Source of the DNA: UBA2031 sp037189985
GTDB taxonomy: Bacteria > Pseudomonadota > Gammaproteobacteria > Pseudomonadales > Moraxellaceae
Assembly (NCBI GenBank): GCA_037189985.1
Contig: JBBCJX010000020.1
Span: 186,001 to 250,000, forward strand
Direction of reading: 5' to 3'
Length of the DNA stretch: 64,000 nt
Every line of letters starts with the position of its first letter. The first letter of the stretch is position 1. Below the pieces are notes generated by a model, which worked only from the letters and a program-made list of their open reading frames with translations, had not been told where the DNA came from and ran no database searches. This document shows positions 24,750 through 33,658 of the stretch, piece by piece. The position numbers and the translations under genes were made by a program.

Positions 24750-25550
24750 ATGTCTCAAGCCAGAAGCCCCATTGGTGTTTTTGACTCCGGCATCGGCGGG
24801 TTGACCGTCGTGCGCGCACTGATGGAGCGCCTGCCTTTTGAAGACATCATCTATTTTGGCGATACGGCACGTGTGCCATATGGCGTGAAATCGCGAGACA
24901 CCATCCGATCCTTTACCCGCCAGATCACCGAATTCCTGCTGGCGCATGATGTGAAGCTGTTGATCGTGGCCTGCAACACCATGGCGGCAGTGGCGATTGA
25001 TGACGTGCGTGGCCTCTCAACCGTACCCGTGCTGGACGTGATCGATGCCGGTGCCCGTGCGGCGGTCGACATCACACGCAAAGGCGTTGGCGTGATCGGG
25101 ACACCTACGACTGTCAATTCCAATGCCTATGCGCGCAGCATCCATGCCCTGAATCCTGATGTGCATGTGTATTCGCAAGCCTGCCCTTTGTTCGTTCCTC
25201 TGGTGGAGGAGGGGTGGCTGGACAACGATGTTGCCCGCCTGACGGCACGTGAATACCTGAAACCGGTTTTTGTGGAGCAGATCGATACGTTGGTGCTGGG
25301 ATGCACCCACTATCCGCTGCTCAAGCCGCTGCTGCAGGAAGTGGCTGGCCCGACGATACGGCTTGTGGACTCGGCCATCACCGTGGCCGAGCAGACCGTG
25401 GCCGAGCTGGACCGTCTGGGGTTGCACAATCCTCAGCGCGTGGCTCCGGATTACCGGTACTTTGTCACGGATATCCCCCTGCGTTTCCAGACGGTGGGAG
25501 GGCGCTTCCTGGGGCGTGAGCTGACGCAGCTTGAGCAGGTGCACTGGTAG
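24750..25550 (+). CDS. murI: Glutamate racemase
   Basis: The 266-residue enzyme has the N-terminal GVFDSGIGGLTVVRAL with the substrate-binding FDSG. The two catalytic cysteines are in VACNTMAA and LGCTHYPLL, with YFGDTARVPYG between. MurI interconverts L- and D-glutamate for peptidoglycan. The ATG at 24750 has GGACAGGA upstream; the frame upstream runs into the tRNA and is not coding. It is transcribed on its own after the tRNA terminator. Confidence 0.95.
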   Translation: MSQARSPIGVFDSGIGGLTVVRALMERLPFEDIIYFGDTARVPYGVKSRDTIRSFTRQITEFLLAHDVKLLIVACNTMAAVAIDDVRGLSTVPVLDVIDAGARAAVDITRKGVGVIGTPTTVNSNAYARSIHALNPDVHVYSQACPLFVPLVEEGWLDNDVARLTAREYLKPVFVEQIDTLVLGCTHYPLLKPLLQEVAGPTIRLVDSAITVAEQTVAELDRLGLHNPQRVAPDYRYFVTDIPLRFQTVGGRFLGRELTQLEQVHW

Positions 25551-25770
25551 GCGAGGCGGAAGGTATCGGCTTTTGCAGCCCTGTTTCAGGTTGCCTGCCG
25601 GAGCTTCGGGAGGCACTTCTGCCGTGAGTTGCAAGACTTGGCGATACGGGCTTGCTCGGTTATTGTCGCCTGAAGAAAAATCCATGCGGCCCCAAGGGCC
25701 TTTTGTCGTCATTTCAGGTATTGCGGCAACTTCTGCCGTGTGATGCTGTGCTGTTTCAGGGCGGGTCCCA

Positions 25771-26799
25771 GTGAGCGAAAAGCGTTATCAGGTTTTCATC
25801 AGTTCCACCTATACCGATCTCCAGGCTGAGCGTGCGGTACTGACACAGGCGCTGCCTGCATTGGGCTGCCTGCCGTGCGGGCTGGAAGTGAATCCTGTAG
25901 GTGCCAGTGCCTGGACAGCCATCAAGAAACTGATAGACGAGTCCGACTACTACGTCCTGCTGACTGGCAGCCGTTACGGCTCGCTTTCGCCGTCGGGTGT
26001 CAGCTACACGCACATGGAGTATGTGTACGCTGCCACAAAACAAAAGCCCATTCTTGTCCTGATGCATGAGGCACCGGATAGCCGTCCTGCCGAGTTCCAG
26101 GAAAAGACGCCTGAAGGCCGTCGTCAGCTAAACGACTTCCGTAATCTCCTGCAAAAAGGTTTTGTCGCGCGCTGGAGTGACGAGCGCAATCTGGACACAG
26201 CAGTGCGCCAGTACCTGTCGCAACTTATCAAGTCGCGCCCTGCTGCCGGTTGGGTGAGGGCGACAGCACTGAGTAGCCCGGAACAGGACCGGGAAATCGA
26301 GCGTCTCAAGCAGCGCGTGACAGAGCTTGAGCAGGAGCGCGAGCAGTGGCTGGTCCAGCAGTCCGGTAGTCTGGGGCCGTTGGCGCAAGGCCAGGACCTG
26401 TTCGAGGTCACCTATCGTTGCAAGGCGTATGCAGCCGGCAATTGCGAAGATGTGCCTGCCCGCACGCAACTGCCCTGGAATGCCCTGTTCCTGAGTGTGG
26501 CGCCGCATCTCAGCCAGCCGCAGCATGAGGACTTCATTGCCGCCCGTATTGCTGAGCGTGTGCAGGAAGGTGCACTCAAGGATGTGCAGGCAATACGCCC
26601 CAAGACGCATGCCGTCACTGACATCAATCTGGCGCCGCTCTGTTTTAACACCATCAAGATACAGTTGCGCACACTGGGTCTGATTCGCCGTGTGCCGCGC
26701 GAAGACAGCCGCACTTGGTGGCAATTGACGGCAACAGGTGAGCAACAGATGAATGTGTTGATGACTGTTCGCCGTACCACCACTGCTCGCCCTGCCTGA
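25771..26799 (+). CDS. DUF4062 domain protein
   Basis: The 342-residue protein has an N-terminal DUF4062 domain at about 5-150 (YQVFISSTYTDLQAERAVLTQALPALGC; DYYVLLTGSRYGSLSPSGVSYTHMEYVYA). This is a TIR/SLOG-like alpha-beta sensor fold often fused to STAND ATPases in bacterial conflict systems. A coiled coil follows (QDREIERLKQRVTELEQEREQWL) and then a C-terminal part resembling a small winged-helix domain (RLTATGEQQMN-like end). No ATPase partner is encoded beside it. The start is GTG. The function is unknown; signalling or defence is only an analogy. Confidence 0.8.
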   Translation: MSEKRYQVFISSTYTDLQAERAVLTQALPALGCLPCGLEVNPVGASAWTAIKKLIDESDYYVLLTGSRYGSLSPSGVSYTHMEYVYAATKQKPILVLMHEAPDSRPAEFQEKTPEGRRQLNDFRNLLQKGFVARWSDERNLDTAVRQYLSQLIKSRPAAGWVRATALSSPEQDREIERLKQRVTELEQEREQWLVQQSGSLGPLAQGQDLFEVTYRCKAYAAGNCEDVPARTQLPWNALFLSVAPHLSQPQHEDFIAARIAERVQEGALKDVQAIRPKTHAVTDINLAPLCFNTIKIQLRTLGLIRRVPREDSRTWWQLTATGEQQMNVLMTVRRTTTARPA

Positions 26800-26968
26800 T
26801 GTCACGCCGGGCATGTTTGCCCGGTCTTTCCTGTCTTGTCCCTTTTTGTGATGAAGCTGTCGTGCTTTGTCAAAGCGCCATTTGTTTTCCCTGCTAGCCT
26901 ATGCGCCGGCCCCGTATGTGCTGCGGAGGTCACTGGCTGCTTGGCGAAATCGTGGTGGAAGAGGTGTG

Positions 26969-28597
26969 ATGATGCGCAAATGGAATGGCTGGGGAGATGA
27001 GTCGACGGAGTTTCCGGCAAGCCCCGATGTGCAGGGCTTTCTGGGCAGGGAAGTGGGTGTAGCCAAGCCTCTCCCCGATGCCGAACAGTCTGCCGTGCTG
27101 GCCACTATCCCTCCTTCGCGTTTGCCGCCTCATCCGCTTGTCACAACCGATCCGCTTGCACGCCTGATGCATGCACGTGGCCAAAGCCTTCCGGACTGGC
27201 TGGCTTTGCGTTCAGGGGATATCGGTCTTTTTCCCGATGGCGTGGCGACGCCGGCATCCTCTGATGAAGTCCGCACACTGCTGGATTATGCGGTGGCCCA
27301 CGACGTGACTGTCATTCCCTATGGCGGTGGTACGTCTGTCGCAGGACACATTACGCCACTGCCAGACCGCCGCCCTGTGCTGACGCTTTCCCTGGCAAAG
27401 CTGGACGGCCTGATTGCACTGGATCGCAAGTCGCAGATCGCTACCTTGGGTGCTGGAGCCAATGGTCCGCGTGTCGAGGCATTGCTGAATGCCCAAGGGT
27501 ATACGCTGGGCCACTTCCCGCAGTCGTTCGAGCTTTCCACCGTCGGCGGCTGGGTCGTGACCCGCTCCAGCGGGCAGCAGTCACTACGTTATGGCCGTAT
27601 CGAGCAGATGTTTGCCGGCGGGCGTCTGGAAACTTTGCAGGGACGGCTGGATATCCCGACCTTCCCTGCCTCCAGTGCCGGCCCTGACCTGCGTGAAATC
27701 GTGCTGGGTTCCGAAGGACGCCTGGGCGTGCTGACTGAGGTCAAGGTGCGTGTCACCCGTCTTCCCGAGTGCGAAGAATTCCATGTGTTTTTCCTGCCGG
27801 ACTGGGAGCGTGCCAGCATGGCGATGCGCGAACTGGCACAGCAGCGTTTGCCGCTGTCCATGCTCCGTCTCAGCAATGCCGAGGAAACCCGTACGCAACT
27901 CATACTGGCAGGCCATGCCAAGGCAGTGGGCCTGCTGGACCGTTTCCTGCGCCTGCGTGGCGCGGGTGATGGTCGATGCATGATGACGGTGGGTGCCAGC
28001 GGCAGTCATGCCATGGTGCGGTTTGCCTTGCGTGAACTGAAGCGGTTTCTCAAACCCTATGGTGCTGTTGGCACTGGTCAGATACTTGGCAGGAAGTGGG
28101 CGGCCAACCGTTTTCGTTCGCCCTATCTGCGTGAGTCACTGTGGCAGCTGGGTTATGCCATCGATACTCTGGAGACTGCCGTTGACTGGCCACGTGTCAC
28201 GCCCACGATAGAGGCTATTGAGTCAGCCTTGCGCACAGGCCTGCAGGAGGAGGGAGAAAAAGTTATTGCCTTCACGCATTTGTCCCATGTGTATTCGCAA
28301 GGCTCCAGCATCTACACGACCTATGCCTATCGTGCCGGCCCGGATTACGCCACCACGCTTGCGCGCTGGAAAAAACTCAAGACAGCGGCCTGTGACGCGA
28401 TTGTGCGCATGGGCGGCACGATCAGCCACCAGCATGGTGTGGGCCGTGATCACGCGCCCTATCTGCCGGCTGAAAAAGGTGAGCTGGGCATGAATACGCT
28501 TGCCGTTCTTTGCCGCCATTTTGATCCCGACGGCAGGCTCAATCCCGGCAAGCTCTTGCTGGATGACGAAATGACACAGAAGGAAGCAAAGGCATGA
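26969..28597 (+). CDS. AGPS-like FAD-binding oxidase
   Basis: The 542-residue protein has a PCMH-type FAD domain (DVTVIPYGGGTSVAGHITPL at about 110-135; STVGGWVVTRSSGQQSLRYGRIEQM) and a C-terminal oxidase cap. The motifs HLSHVYSQGSSIYTTYAYRAG and GGTISHQHGVGRDHAPYL match the active-site His regions of alkyldihydroxyacetonephosphate synthase. It may make or process an ether-type glycerolipid precursor, or oxidise an organic acid. Two adjacent ATGs follow GGAAGAGG. It overlaps glpD by four bases, so the two are cotranscribed and translationally coupled. Confidence 0.85.
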   Translation: MMRKWNGWGDESTEFPASPDVQGFLGREVGVAKPLPDAEQSAVLATIPPSRLPPHPLVTTDPLARLMHARGQSLPDWLALRSGDIGLFPDGVATPASSDEVRTLLDYAVAHDVTVIPYGGGTSVAGHITPLPDRRPVLTLSLAKLDGLIALDRKSQIATLGAGANGPRVEALLNAQGYTLGHFPQSFELSTVGGWVVTRSSGQQSLRYGRIEQMFAGGRLETLQGRLDIPTFPASSAGPDLREIVLGSEGRLGVLTEVKVRVTRLPECEEFHVFFLPDWERASMAMRELAQQRLPLSMLRLSNAEETRTQLILAGHAKAVGLLDRFLRLRGAGDGRCMMTVGASGSHAMVRFALRELKRFLKPYGAVGTGQILGRKWAANRFRSPYLRESLWQLGYAIDTLETAVDWPRVTPTIEAIESALRTGLQEEGEKVIAFTHLSHVYSQGSSIYTTYAYRAGPDYATTLARWKKLKTAACDAIVRMGGTISHQHGVGRDHAPYLPAEKGELGMNTLAVLCRHFDPDGRLNPGKLLLDDEMTQKEAKA

Positions 28598-30168
28598 AGC
28601 GCGAGCGACTGGATCGCGAATCGGCATGGCAGTGTATCACGCAGGAAGAATGGCAACTCATCGTGATTGGTGGCGGCATTACCGGTGCCGGGGTAGCGCG
28701 CGAGGCGGCTCGGCTTGGCATCAAGACCCTGCTGGTCGAGCAGCGTGACTATGCTTGGGGAACCTCCAGCCGTTCCTCGAAAATGGTGCATGGCGGCCTG
28801 CGCTACATCGCCCAAGGCGACATCAAGCTGACCTGGCACTCCCTCACCGAACGCGAGCGTCTGCTCACGGAGGCTCCGGGACTGGTGACGCGTATGGGCT
28901 ACTGGTTTGCGCATTACCGCCACAAGTTTCCCGGCCGTTTTCTGTTCGGCATCCTGCTCATGCTTTACGACATTCTTGCAGGGGTGAGGGACCACCGTTA
29001 CGCGCCGCGCCGTGAATTTCTTGAGCGCATGCCGGGCTACCGGGATGACCGCTTGAAGGGAGCCTCACGTTATACCGATGCGTTGGTGGATGACTCCCGC
29101 TTGGTCCTGCGCGTGCTGGACGAGGCGATTGCCGATGGCGCGCTGGCACTCAATTACGCCAAGGTCACTTCACTCGTCATGCAGGATGGCCGGGTAGCCG
29201 GTGTCGAGTTGAAGGATGAAGTGACAGGCTGCTCGGCAACCGTGCGGGCACTGGTGGTGGTGAATGCCACAGGAGCCTGGGCTGACAGGTTGCGCGAAGC
29301 ATTGGCCGGCGAGAAAAAAGTGCGTCCCCAGCGTGGCAGCCATGTGGTGCTGGCACCGGGGCGTCTGCCCATGAACGAGGCCGTGATCTTCATGCATGCC
29401 GATGATGGCCGCCCGCTGTTCATCTATCCTTGGGAAGGCCGTACCGTGATCGGCACCACGGATATCGATCATCGCGACGATCTGGATGAAGAAGCCCGCA
29501 TTACGCGGCAGGAACTGGATTACATCCTGCGCGGCGTCAATTCCCAGTTCCCGGCTGAAAACATCACGCAGGCCGACATCATCACGACGTTCAGTGGCGT
29601 GAGGCCCATTGTGGCTTCCGGTGGCGGTGTCAATCCTTCAGCGGAACGGCGTGATCACAGTGTATGGGATGACAAGGGACTGATTACCGTGACAGGGGGC
29701 AAGCTCACGACGTTCCGCCTGATTGCGCTGGATGTGCTGAAGCTGGCGGCAACCTACTTCCCCGGTATTGATGTGGCTGACACCAAGGCGCGGGTTTTTC
29801 GTCCTGTCGGTGTTGTTGAAACGAAACACCCGGCGCAGGACCTGCAGCGTCTGAAGGGCCGCCTGGGCTTTCTTGTCGGGCAATTTCTTGCCGAAGCTGA
29901 AGCGGCAGAGCTGCTTGCCTTGCCGCAGGTGACTACCTTGCAGGCAGAATTGCGCTGGTCAGTTCGCCATGAGCAGGTCGAGCATCTTGATGATCTCTTG
30001 TTGCGGCGCACACGCTTGGGTCTCCTGTTGCCGCAGGGTGGGCAGGAGTTGCTGCCGAGTTTGAAAAAGCTCTGTCAGGACGAACTGGCATGGGATGACG
30101 CACGCTGGCAGGCGGAGTGCGAGCGGTATGGGGATATCTGGCAGCGTTATTACAGCTTGCCCATGTAG
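28594..30168 (+). CDS. glpD: FAD-dependent glycerol-3-phosphate dehydrogenase
   Basis: The 524-residue flavoprotein has the dinucleotide motif VIGGGITGAGVAREAARLG near residue 24, the substrate region GTSSRSSKMVHGGLRYI, and GTTDIDHRDD with TVTGGKLTTFRLIALD further on. It oxidises glycerol-3-phosphate to DHAP and passes electrons to quinone at the inner membrane. Its place between an AGPS-like oxidase and an FGGY kinase, rather than with glpF/glpK/glpR, is unusual and suggests a specialised glyceride pathway. The C-terminal domain is shorter in motifs than the E. coli aerobic enzyme. Confidence 0.92.
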   Translation: MKRERLDRESAWQCITQEEWQLIVIGGGITGAGVAREAARLGIKTLLVEQRDYAWGTSSRSSKMVHGGLRYIAQGDIKLTWHSLTERERLLTEAPGLVTRMGYWFAHYRHKFPGRFLFGILLMLYDILAGVRDHRYAPRREFLERMPGYRDDRLKGASRYTDALVDDSRLVLRVLDEAIADGALALNYAKVTSLVMQDGRVAGVELKDEVTGCSATVRALVVVNATGAWADRLREALAGEKKVRPQRGSHVVLAPGRLPMNEAVIFMHADDGRPLFIYPWEGRTVIGTTDIDHRDDLDEEARITRQELDYILRGVNSQFPAENITQADIITTFSGVRPIVASGGGVNPSAERRDHSVWDDKGLITVTGGKLTTFRLIALDVLKLAATYFPGIDVADTKARVFRPVGVVETKHPAQDLQRLKGRLGFLVGQFLAEAEAAELLALPQVTTLQAELRWSVRHEQVEHLDDLLLRRTRLGLLLPQGGQELLPSLKKLCQDELAWDDARWQAECERYGDIWQRYYSLPM

Positions 30169-30269
30169 ATAGCTGTGGGAGCGGTTTGTTGCTGGTGAAG
30201 CGTATACCTGAAGCCACTCCCGCAAACGAATGAGACTGCACAAACCCAAAACAAGAATCGGGTGATCCC

Positions 30270-31820
30270 ATGGAAACCCTGCTGGCGCTGGATAACGGTA
30301 CGCAAAGCGTGCGTGCCCTGCTGTTTGATCGTGACGGGCAGTTGCTGGCGCGGTCGCAGGTCAAGTTTGATCCTGTCTACCATGCCGCCGAGCCGGGTCA
30401 GGCAGAGCAGTCGGCGGATTATTACTGGGACTGTCTTGCGCAGGCGGTGCAGGGGCTCTGGGCGCAGGGCATGAAAGCAGCCGATGTGGTCGGCGTTTCG
30501 CTGACCACGCAGCGCGGCACCGTGGTACCGGTGGATCGTGACGGGCAGGCCTTGCGTCCTGCCATCACCTGGCTGGACCAGCGTGAGGCAACGCGTCTTC
30601 CTAGGCTTCCCCTGCACTGGCAGGCGGTTTTTCGTGCCATTGGTGCCACGGAAACACTGGAGCATCTTTGCCGTCAGGCAGAAGCGAACTGGCTGGCTCA
30701 GCACGAGCCTGAAACCCTGCGTGCCATGCACAAGTTCCTGCTGCTTTCCGGCTATCTCACGCACCGGCTTACGGGGCAGTTCCGTGATGGCGTGGCCTCG
30801 CAGGTGGGCTATGTGCCTTTTGATTTCAAGCGCCAGCAATGGGCGCGTGCCGGAGACTGGAAGTGGAAGGCCATACGCCTCAAGCCTGAGCATCTCCCCG
30901 AACTGGTGCCTGCCGGCCATGTGCTGGGCCGTATAACGGCCACGGCGGCAGCGGCCACGGGCATTCCTGAGGGCTTGCCTCTCTTTGCCTCAGGTGCTGA
31001 CAAGGCCTGTGAGGTTCTGGGTTCGGGCTGCCTGGATCCGCGCTTGGGCGCACTCAGTTTTGGCACTACGGCCACGATCAACACCATACGTCGCCGCTAT
31101 GTGGAAGTAACACCGCTTTTGCCACCGTATCCTGCACCGGTTCCCGGTCATTACTGCACGGAAGTGCAGACCTTGCGCGGTTTCTGGATGGTGAACTGGT
31201 TCCGTGAACAGTATGGCGCTGCGGATGTTGCCCAAGCCGACAAAGAGGGTGTGCCGGTAGAGGCGATTTTCGAGCGGCACCTTGAGGCCACACCAGCCGG
31301 CAATATGGGGTTGCTGTTGCAACCTTACTGGTCACCCGGTGTCCGGGAGCCCGGTCGCGAAGCCAAGGGAGCACTCATCGGCTTTGGTGATGTCCATGGT
31401 CGCGAGAATGTCTACCGCGCCATTGTCGAGGGGCTCATGTATGCCTTGCGCGACAGCGGTGAGCGTATCGAGAAGCGAGCAAAGGTGAAGCTCAAAAGCC
31501 TGCGTGTTTCTGGTGGGGGAGCCCAGTCTGACGGTGTGGTGCAGATTGCGGCGGATGTCTTCGGCCTGCCTGTTGAGCGGCCCCATACCACGGAGACTTC
31601 TGGTCTGGGGGCTGCCATTTGTGCAGCAGTTGGCCTTGGCCTGCACCGGGACTTCCGGACAGCGGTTGCCCGCATGACCCGGGTAGGTGAGACGGTGATG
31701 CCGGACCCGGAGCGTCAGGCGCTCCATGACCGTCTTTTCACCCGTGTTTACCGCCCCCTCTACACACAATTGCAACCGCTCTACAAAGAGATACGCAGCA
31801 TCACCGGCTATCCTCGCTAG
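30270..31820 (+). CDS. FGGY-family carbohydrate kinase (glycerol kinase-like)
   Basis: The 516-residue kinase has the N-terminal LLALDNGTQSVRALLFD phosphate motif, TTQRGTVVPVDRDG, the catalytic FASGADKACEVLGSG and the C-terminal adenosine motif RVSGGGAQSDGVVQIAADVFGLPVERP. FGGY kinases phosphorylate glycerol, xylulose and other polyols. The second motif and glpD neighbour suggest a glycerol-like substrate, but several glycerol-binding residues of GlpK are not evident, so no symbol is given. The TAG stop shares its last base with a MITE-like repeat. Confidence 0.88.
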   Translation: METLLALDNGTQSVRALLFDRDGQLLARSQVKFDPVYHAAEPGQAEQSADYYWDCLAQAVQGLWAQGMKAADVVGVSLTTQRGTVVPVDRDGQALRPAITWLDQREATRLPRLPLHWQAVFRAIGATETLEHLCRQAEANWLAQHEPETLRAMHKFLLLSGYLTHRLTGQFRDGVASQVGYVPFDFKRQQWARAGDWKWKAIRLKPEHLPELVPAGHVLGRITATAAAATGIPEGLPLFASGADKACEVLGSGCLDPRLGALSFGTTATINTIRRRYVEVTPLLPPYPAPVPGHYCTEVQTLRGFWMVNWFREQYGAADVAQADKEGVPVEAIFERHLEATPAGNMGLLLQPYWSPGVREPGREAKGALIGFGDVHGRENVYRAIVEGLMYALRDSGERIEKRAKVKLKSLRVSGGGAQSDGVVQIAADVFGLPVERPHTTETSGLGAAICAAVGLGLHRDFRTAVARMTRVGETVMPDPERQALHDRLFTRVYRPLYTQLQPLYKEIRSITGYPR

Positions 31821-31960
31821 AAGCCATCTCAAAAACCGCCTGACGGCCTGATGCCGCGTTGAAAAGGCGGCTCCGGTGCTCATTTACGTCTTGTAAACTC
31901 TGCTCCTCGCCGCCTTTTCGCCTTGCCTGAGTCTCGCCAGTCGGATTTTGAGATGGCTTC
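31820..31960. mobile_element. MITE-like element, 141 bp, no coding capacity
   Basis: The ends are perfect 15-bp inverted repeats, GAAGCCATCTCAAAA (31820-31834) and TTTTGAGATGGCTTC (31946-31960). The inside has a second inverted pair (AAAAGGCGG and CCGCCTTTTC) and the stretch GCTCATTTACGTCTTGTAAA. No open frame is present. Perfect terminal repeats and strong internal symmetry are typical of miniature inverted-repeat elements. It starts exactly at the stop codon of the FGGY kinase, so insertion may have supplied or preserved that stop. Confidence 0.7.
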
Positions 31961-32032
31961 CAGGGTCTGGCCATCTGCCAGGCCGGCTGGCTTGCAGGTA
32001 TGATTTCCGGGCCGTTTTTCGAGGATGAACCG

Positions 32033-32878
32033 ATGTGCATGAAGCAACATTCCTGGAAGGTCTTGTCGCTATGCCTGCTGCTGGCGGCCTGTGCCAGTAC
32101 CACGGATCAAGGGGCCATCGGCCTCAAGCGCAAGCAGTTCATGCTGCTGTCCAGCGCTGAAGTTGACAGCATGGCGCTGGAGTCCTACCAGGGCGCTCTG
32201 GGTGAGGCCAGCAAGGCCGGGACGCTCAACAAGGACAAGACTAATCTGGAGCGCATACGCGTGATTGCCGATCGCCTGATTCCGCAGGTGGCCGGCTTTC
32301 GTGCCGACGCCCTGAAGTGGCAGTGGGAAGTGAATCTGGAGAGCAAGGACGAGCTCAACGCCTATTGCGCACCCGGCGGCAAGATCATGTTCTTCACCGG
32401 CATCATCAACCAGCTCAAGCTCACGGATGACGAGATCGCGGCCATCATGGGCCATGAAATTGCCCATGCCCTGCGTGAGCATGGCCGTGAACGCATGTCG
32501 CAGGCGTATGCCCAGCAACTTGGCCTGCAGATCGGTGGAGGCCTGCTCGGTATCGACAACAGCCAGGCGCAACTCATCCAGCAGGTGGCTGCGGTTGCCA
32601 TCACTTTGCCGCACGGGCGTGGTCAGGAGTCCGAGGCTGACGTGGTGGGACTGGAGCTGATGGCACGTGCAGGTTATGACCCGCGTGCAGCCATTTCGCT
32701 CTGGGAAAAAATGGGCAAGGCCGGTGCCGGTGGCGGTGTGCCGCTGCTGAGTACGCATCCCTCCGGCCCGCAACGTATCAGCGGTATCCAGGCCAAGCTG
32801 CCTAGCGTGCTGCCGCTGTACGAGCAGGCCAAGGCCTCCCGCAGCAAGACACCCGCACGAGTTGTTCCCCGGACCTGA
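32033..32878 (+). CDS. M48-family metalloprotease lipoprotein
   Basis: The 281-residue protein has a lipoprotein signal ending LLLAAC (Cys20). The M48 catalytic motif HEIAHALREHGRE is at about 141-145, with the third ligand in SEADVVGLELMARAGYDP and the conserved LLSTHPSGPQRI at the end. These are the features of the LoiP/YggG and BepA-like group of periplasmic or outer-membrane proteases in envelope quality control. No TPR is present, so it is LoiP-like rather than BepA. The start at 32033 has GAGGA seven bases upstream. Confidence 0.9.
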   Translation: MCMKQHSWKVLSLCLLLAACASTTDQGAIGLKRKQFMLLSSAEVDSMALESYQGALGEASKAGTLNKDKTNLERIRVIADRLIPQVAGFRADALKWQWEVNLESKDELNAYCAPGGKIMFFTGIINQLKLTDDEIAAIMGHEIAHALREHGRERMSQAYAQQLGLQIGGGLLGIDNSQAQLIQQVAAVAITLPHGRGQESEADVVGLELMARAGYDPRAAISLWEKMGKAGAGGGVPLLSTHPSGPQRISGIQAKLPSVLPLYEQAKASRSKTPARVVPRT

Positions 32879-32899
32879 GCCGGGTCACAGGCGGAGTGC

Positions 32900-32932
32900 A
32901 AACCCCTGCTATGGGACCATGGCAGGGGTTTT
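32900..32932 (+). terminator. Terminator after the M48 gene
   Basis: AAACCCCTGC pairs with GCAGGGGTTT around an inner ATGG/CCAT hairpin, followed by TTGTGTTTTT. Confidence 0.8.
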
Positions 32933-32975
32933 GTGTTTTTCAGGGCCTCTGTTGAACGCTCCTGCTGAGTGGCCT

Positions 32976-33004
32976 CTTGAAATTTCTCATGCCGTTCCTA
33001 TCTC
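32976..33004 (+). promoter_or_regulatory. Sigma-32-type promoter of hsp20
   Basis: A perfect CTTGAAA (32976-32982), a 14-bp spacer and CCTATCTC (32997-33004), close to CCCCATnT, lie 72 bp upstream of the small heat-shock gene. Confidence 0.7.
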
Positions 33005-33076
33005 TCTTGCACAGGCAAGGTCAGGCGCCGGACCCCGCCCGAGAAAACCGTGAAAATTTTTCTGGAGGTGAGTGTC

Positions 33077-33538
33077 ATGTCCCAGGTTCGCTGGAATCCG
33101 TTCCGTGAAATCGACGAGCTTTTTGATCGCTACAATCGTGTTTTTGCCTTACCCACCGCAGCACAACTTCCCGGTGACGGGGCCAATCGTGAAGCGCTGG
33201 CACGGCCGGACTGGCTGCCGGCAGTGGATATTTTTGAAAACGCGGCTGCATTCCGTCTCAAGGTGGAGTTGCCGGATGTCGAGAAAGAAGACGTCAAGGT
33301 CAGTCTGAACAATGGCGTACTGACCATCAGTGGCGAGCGCAAGCTGGAGCCTGCCGACGGTGAAACCAGGCATCGCCGCATTGAGCGCAGCTATGGCAGC
33401 TTCAGCCGCAGTTTCACCTTGCCTGAGCAGGCCGATGAAAAAGGCATTGATGCAGCCTACCGGAATGGCGTTTTGACCCTGACCATTCCCAAGGCCCCCA
33501 AACAGGAACCACGTGCCATCGAGGTGAAGGTGCACTGA
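33077..33538 (+). CDS. Hsp20/alpha-crystallin small heat-shock protein
   Basis: The 153-residue chaperone begins VRWNPFREIDELFDRYNRVF. The alpha-crystallin domain is at about 48-145 (PAVDIFENAAAFRLKVELPDVEKEDVKVSLNNGVLTISGERK, YGSFSRSFTLPE, GVLTLTIPKAPK). The C-terminal IEVKVH contains the I-x-V oligomerisation motif. It holds unfolding proteins until DnaK or ClpB act. The ATG at 33077 is preceded by GGAGG; the longer GTG start is rejected. A sigma-32-like promoter precedes it. Confidence 0.94.
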   Translation: MSQVRWNPFREIDELFDRYNRVFALPTAAQLPGDGANREALARPDWLPAVDIFENAAAFRLKVELPDVEKEDVKVSLNNGVLTISGERKLEPADGETRHRRIERSYGSFSRSFTLPEQADEKGIDAAYRNGVLTLTIPKAPKQEPRAIEVKVH

Positions 33539-33570
33539 GTCAAAGTGCGCCCTGTTTGCCCTGCATCAAG

Positions 33571-33594
33571 GAAGCCGGCGATTGCCGGCTTCTT
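33571..33594 (+). terminator. Terminator after hsp20
   Basis: Stem GAAGCCGGC / GCCGGCTTC followed by TTCTT; the T-run is imperfect. Confidence 0.7.
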
Positions 33595-33658
33595 CTTGCC
33601 GGCCCTGGCGGGTGCGACTGGCGTATAATCAGCGCCTCGTTTTCCTTCAGAGTCTGCC

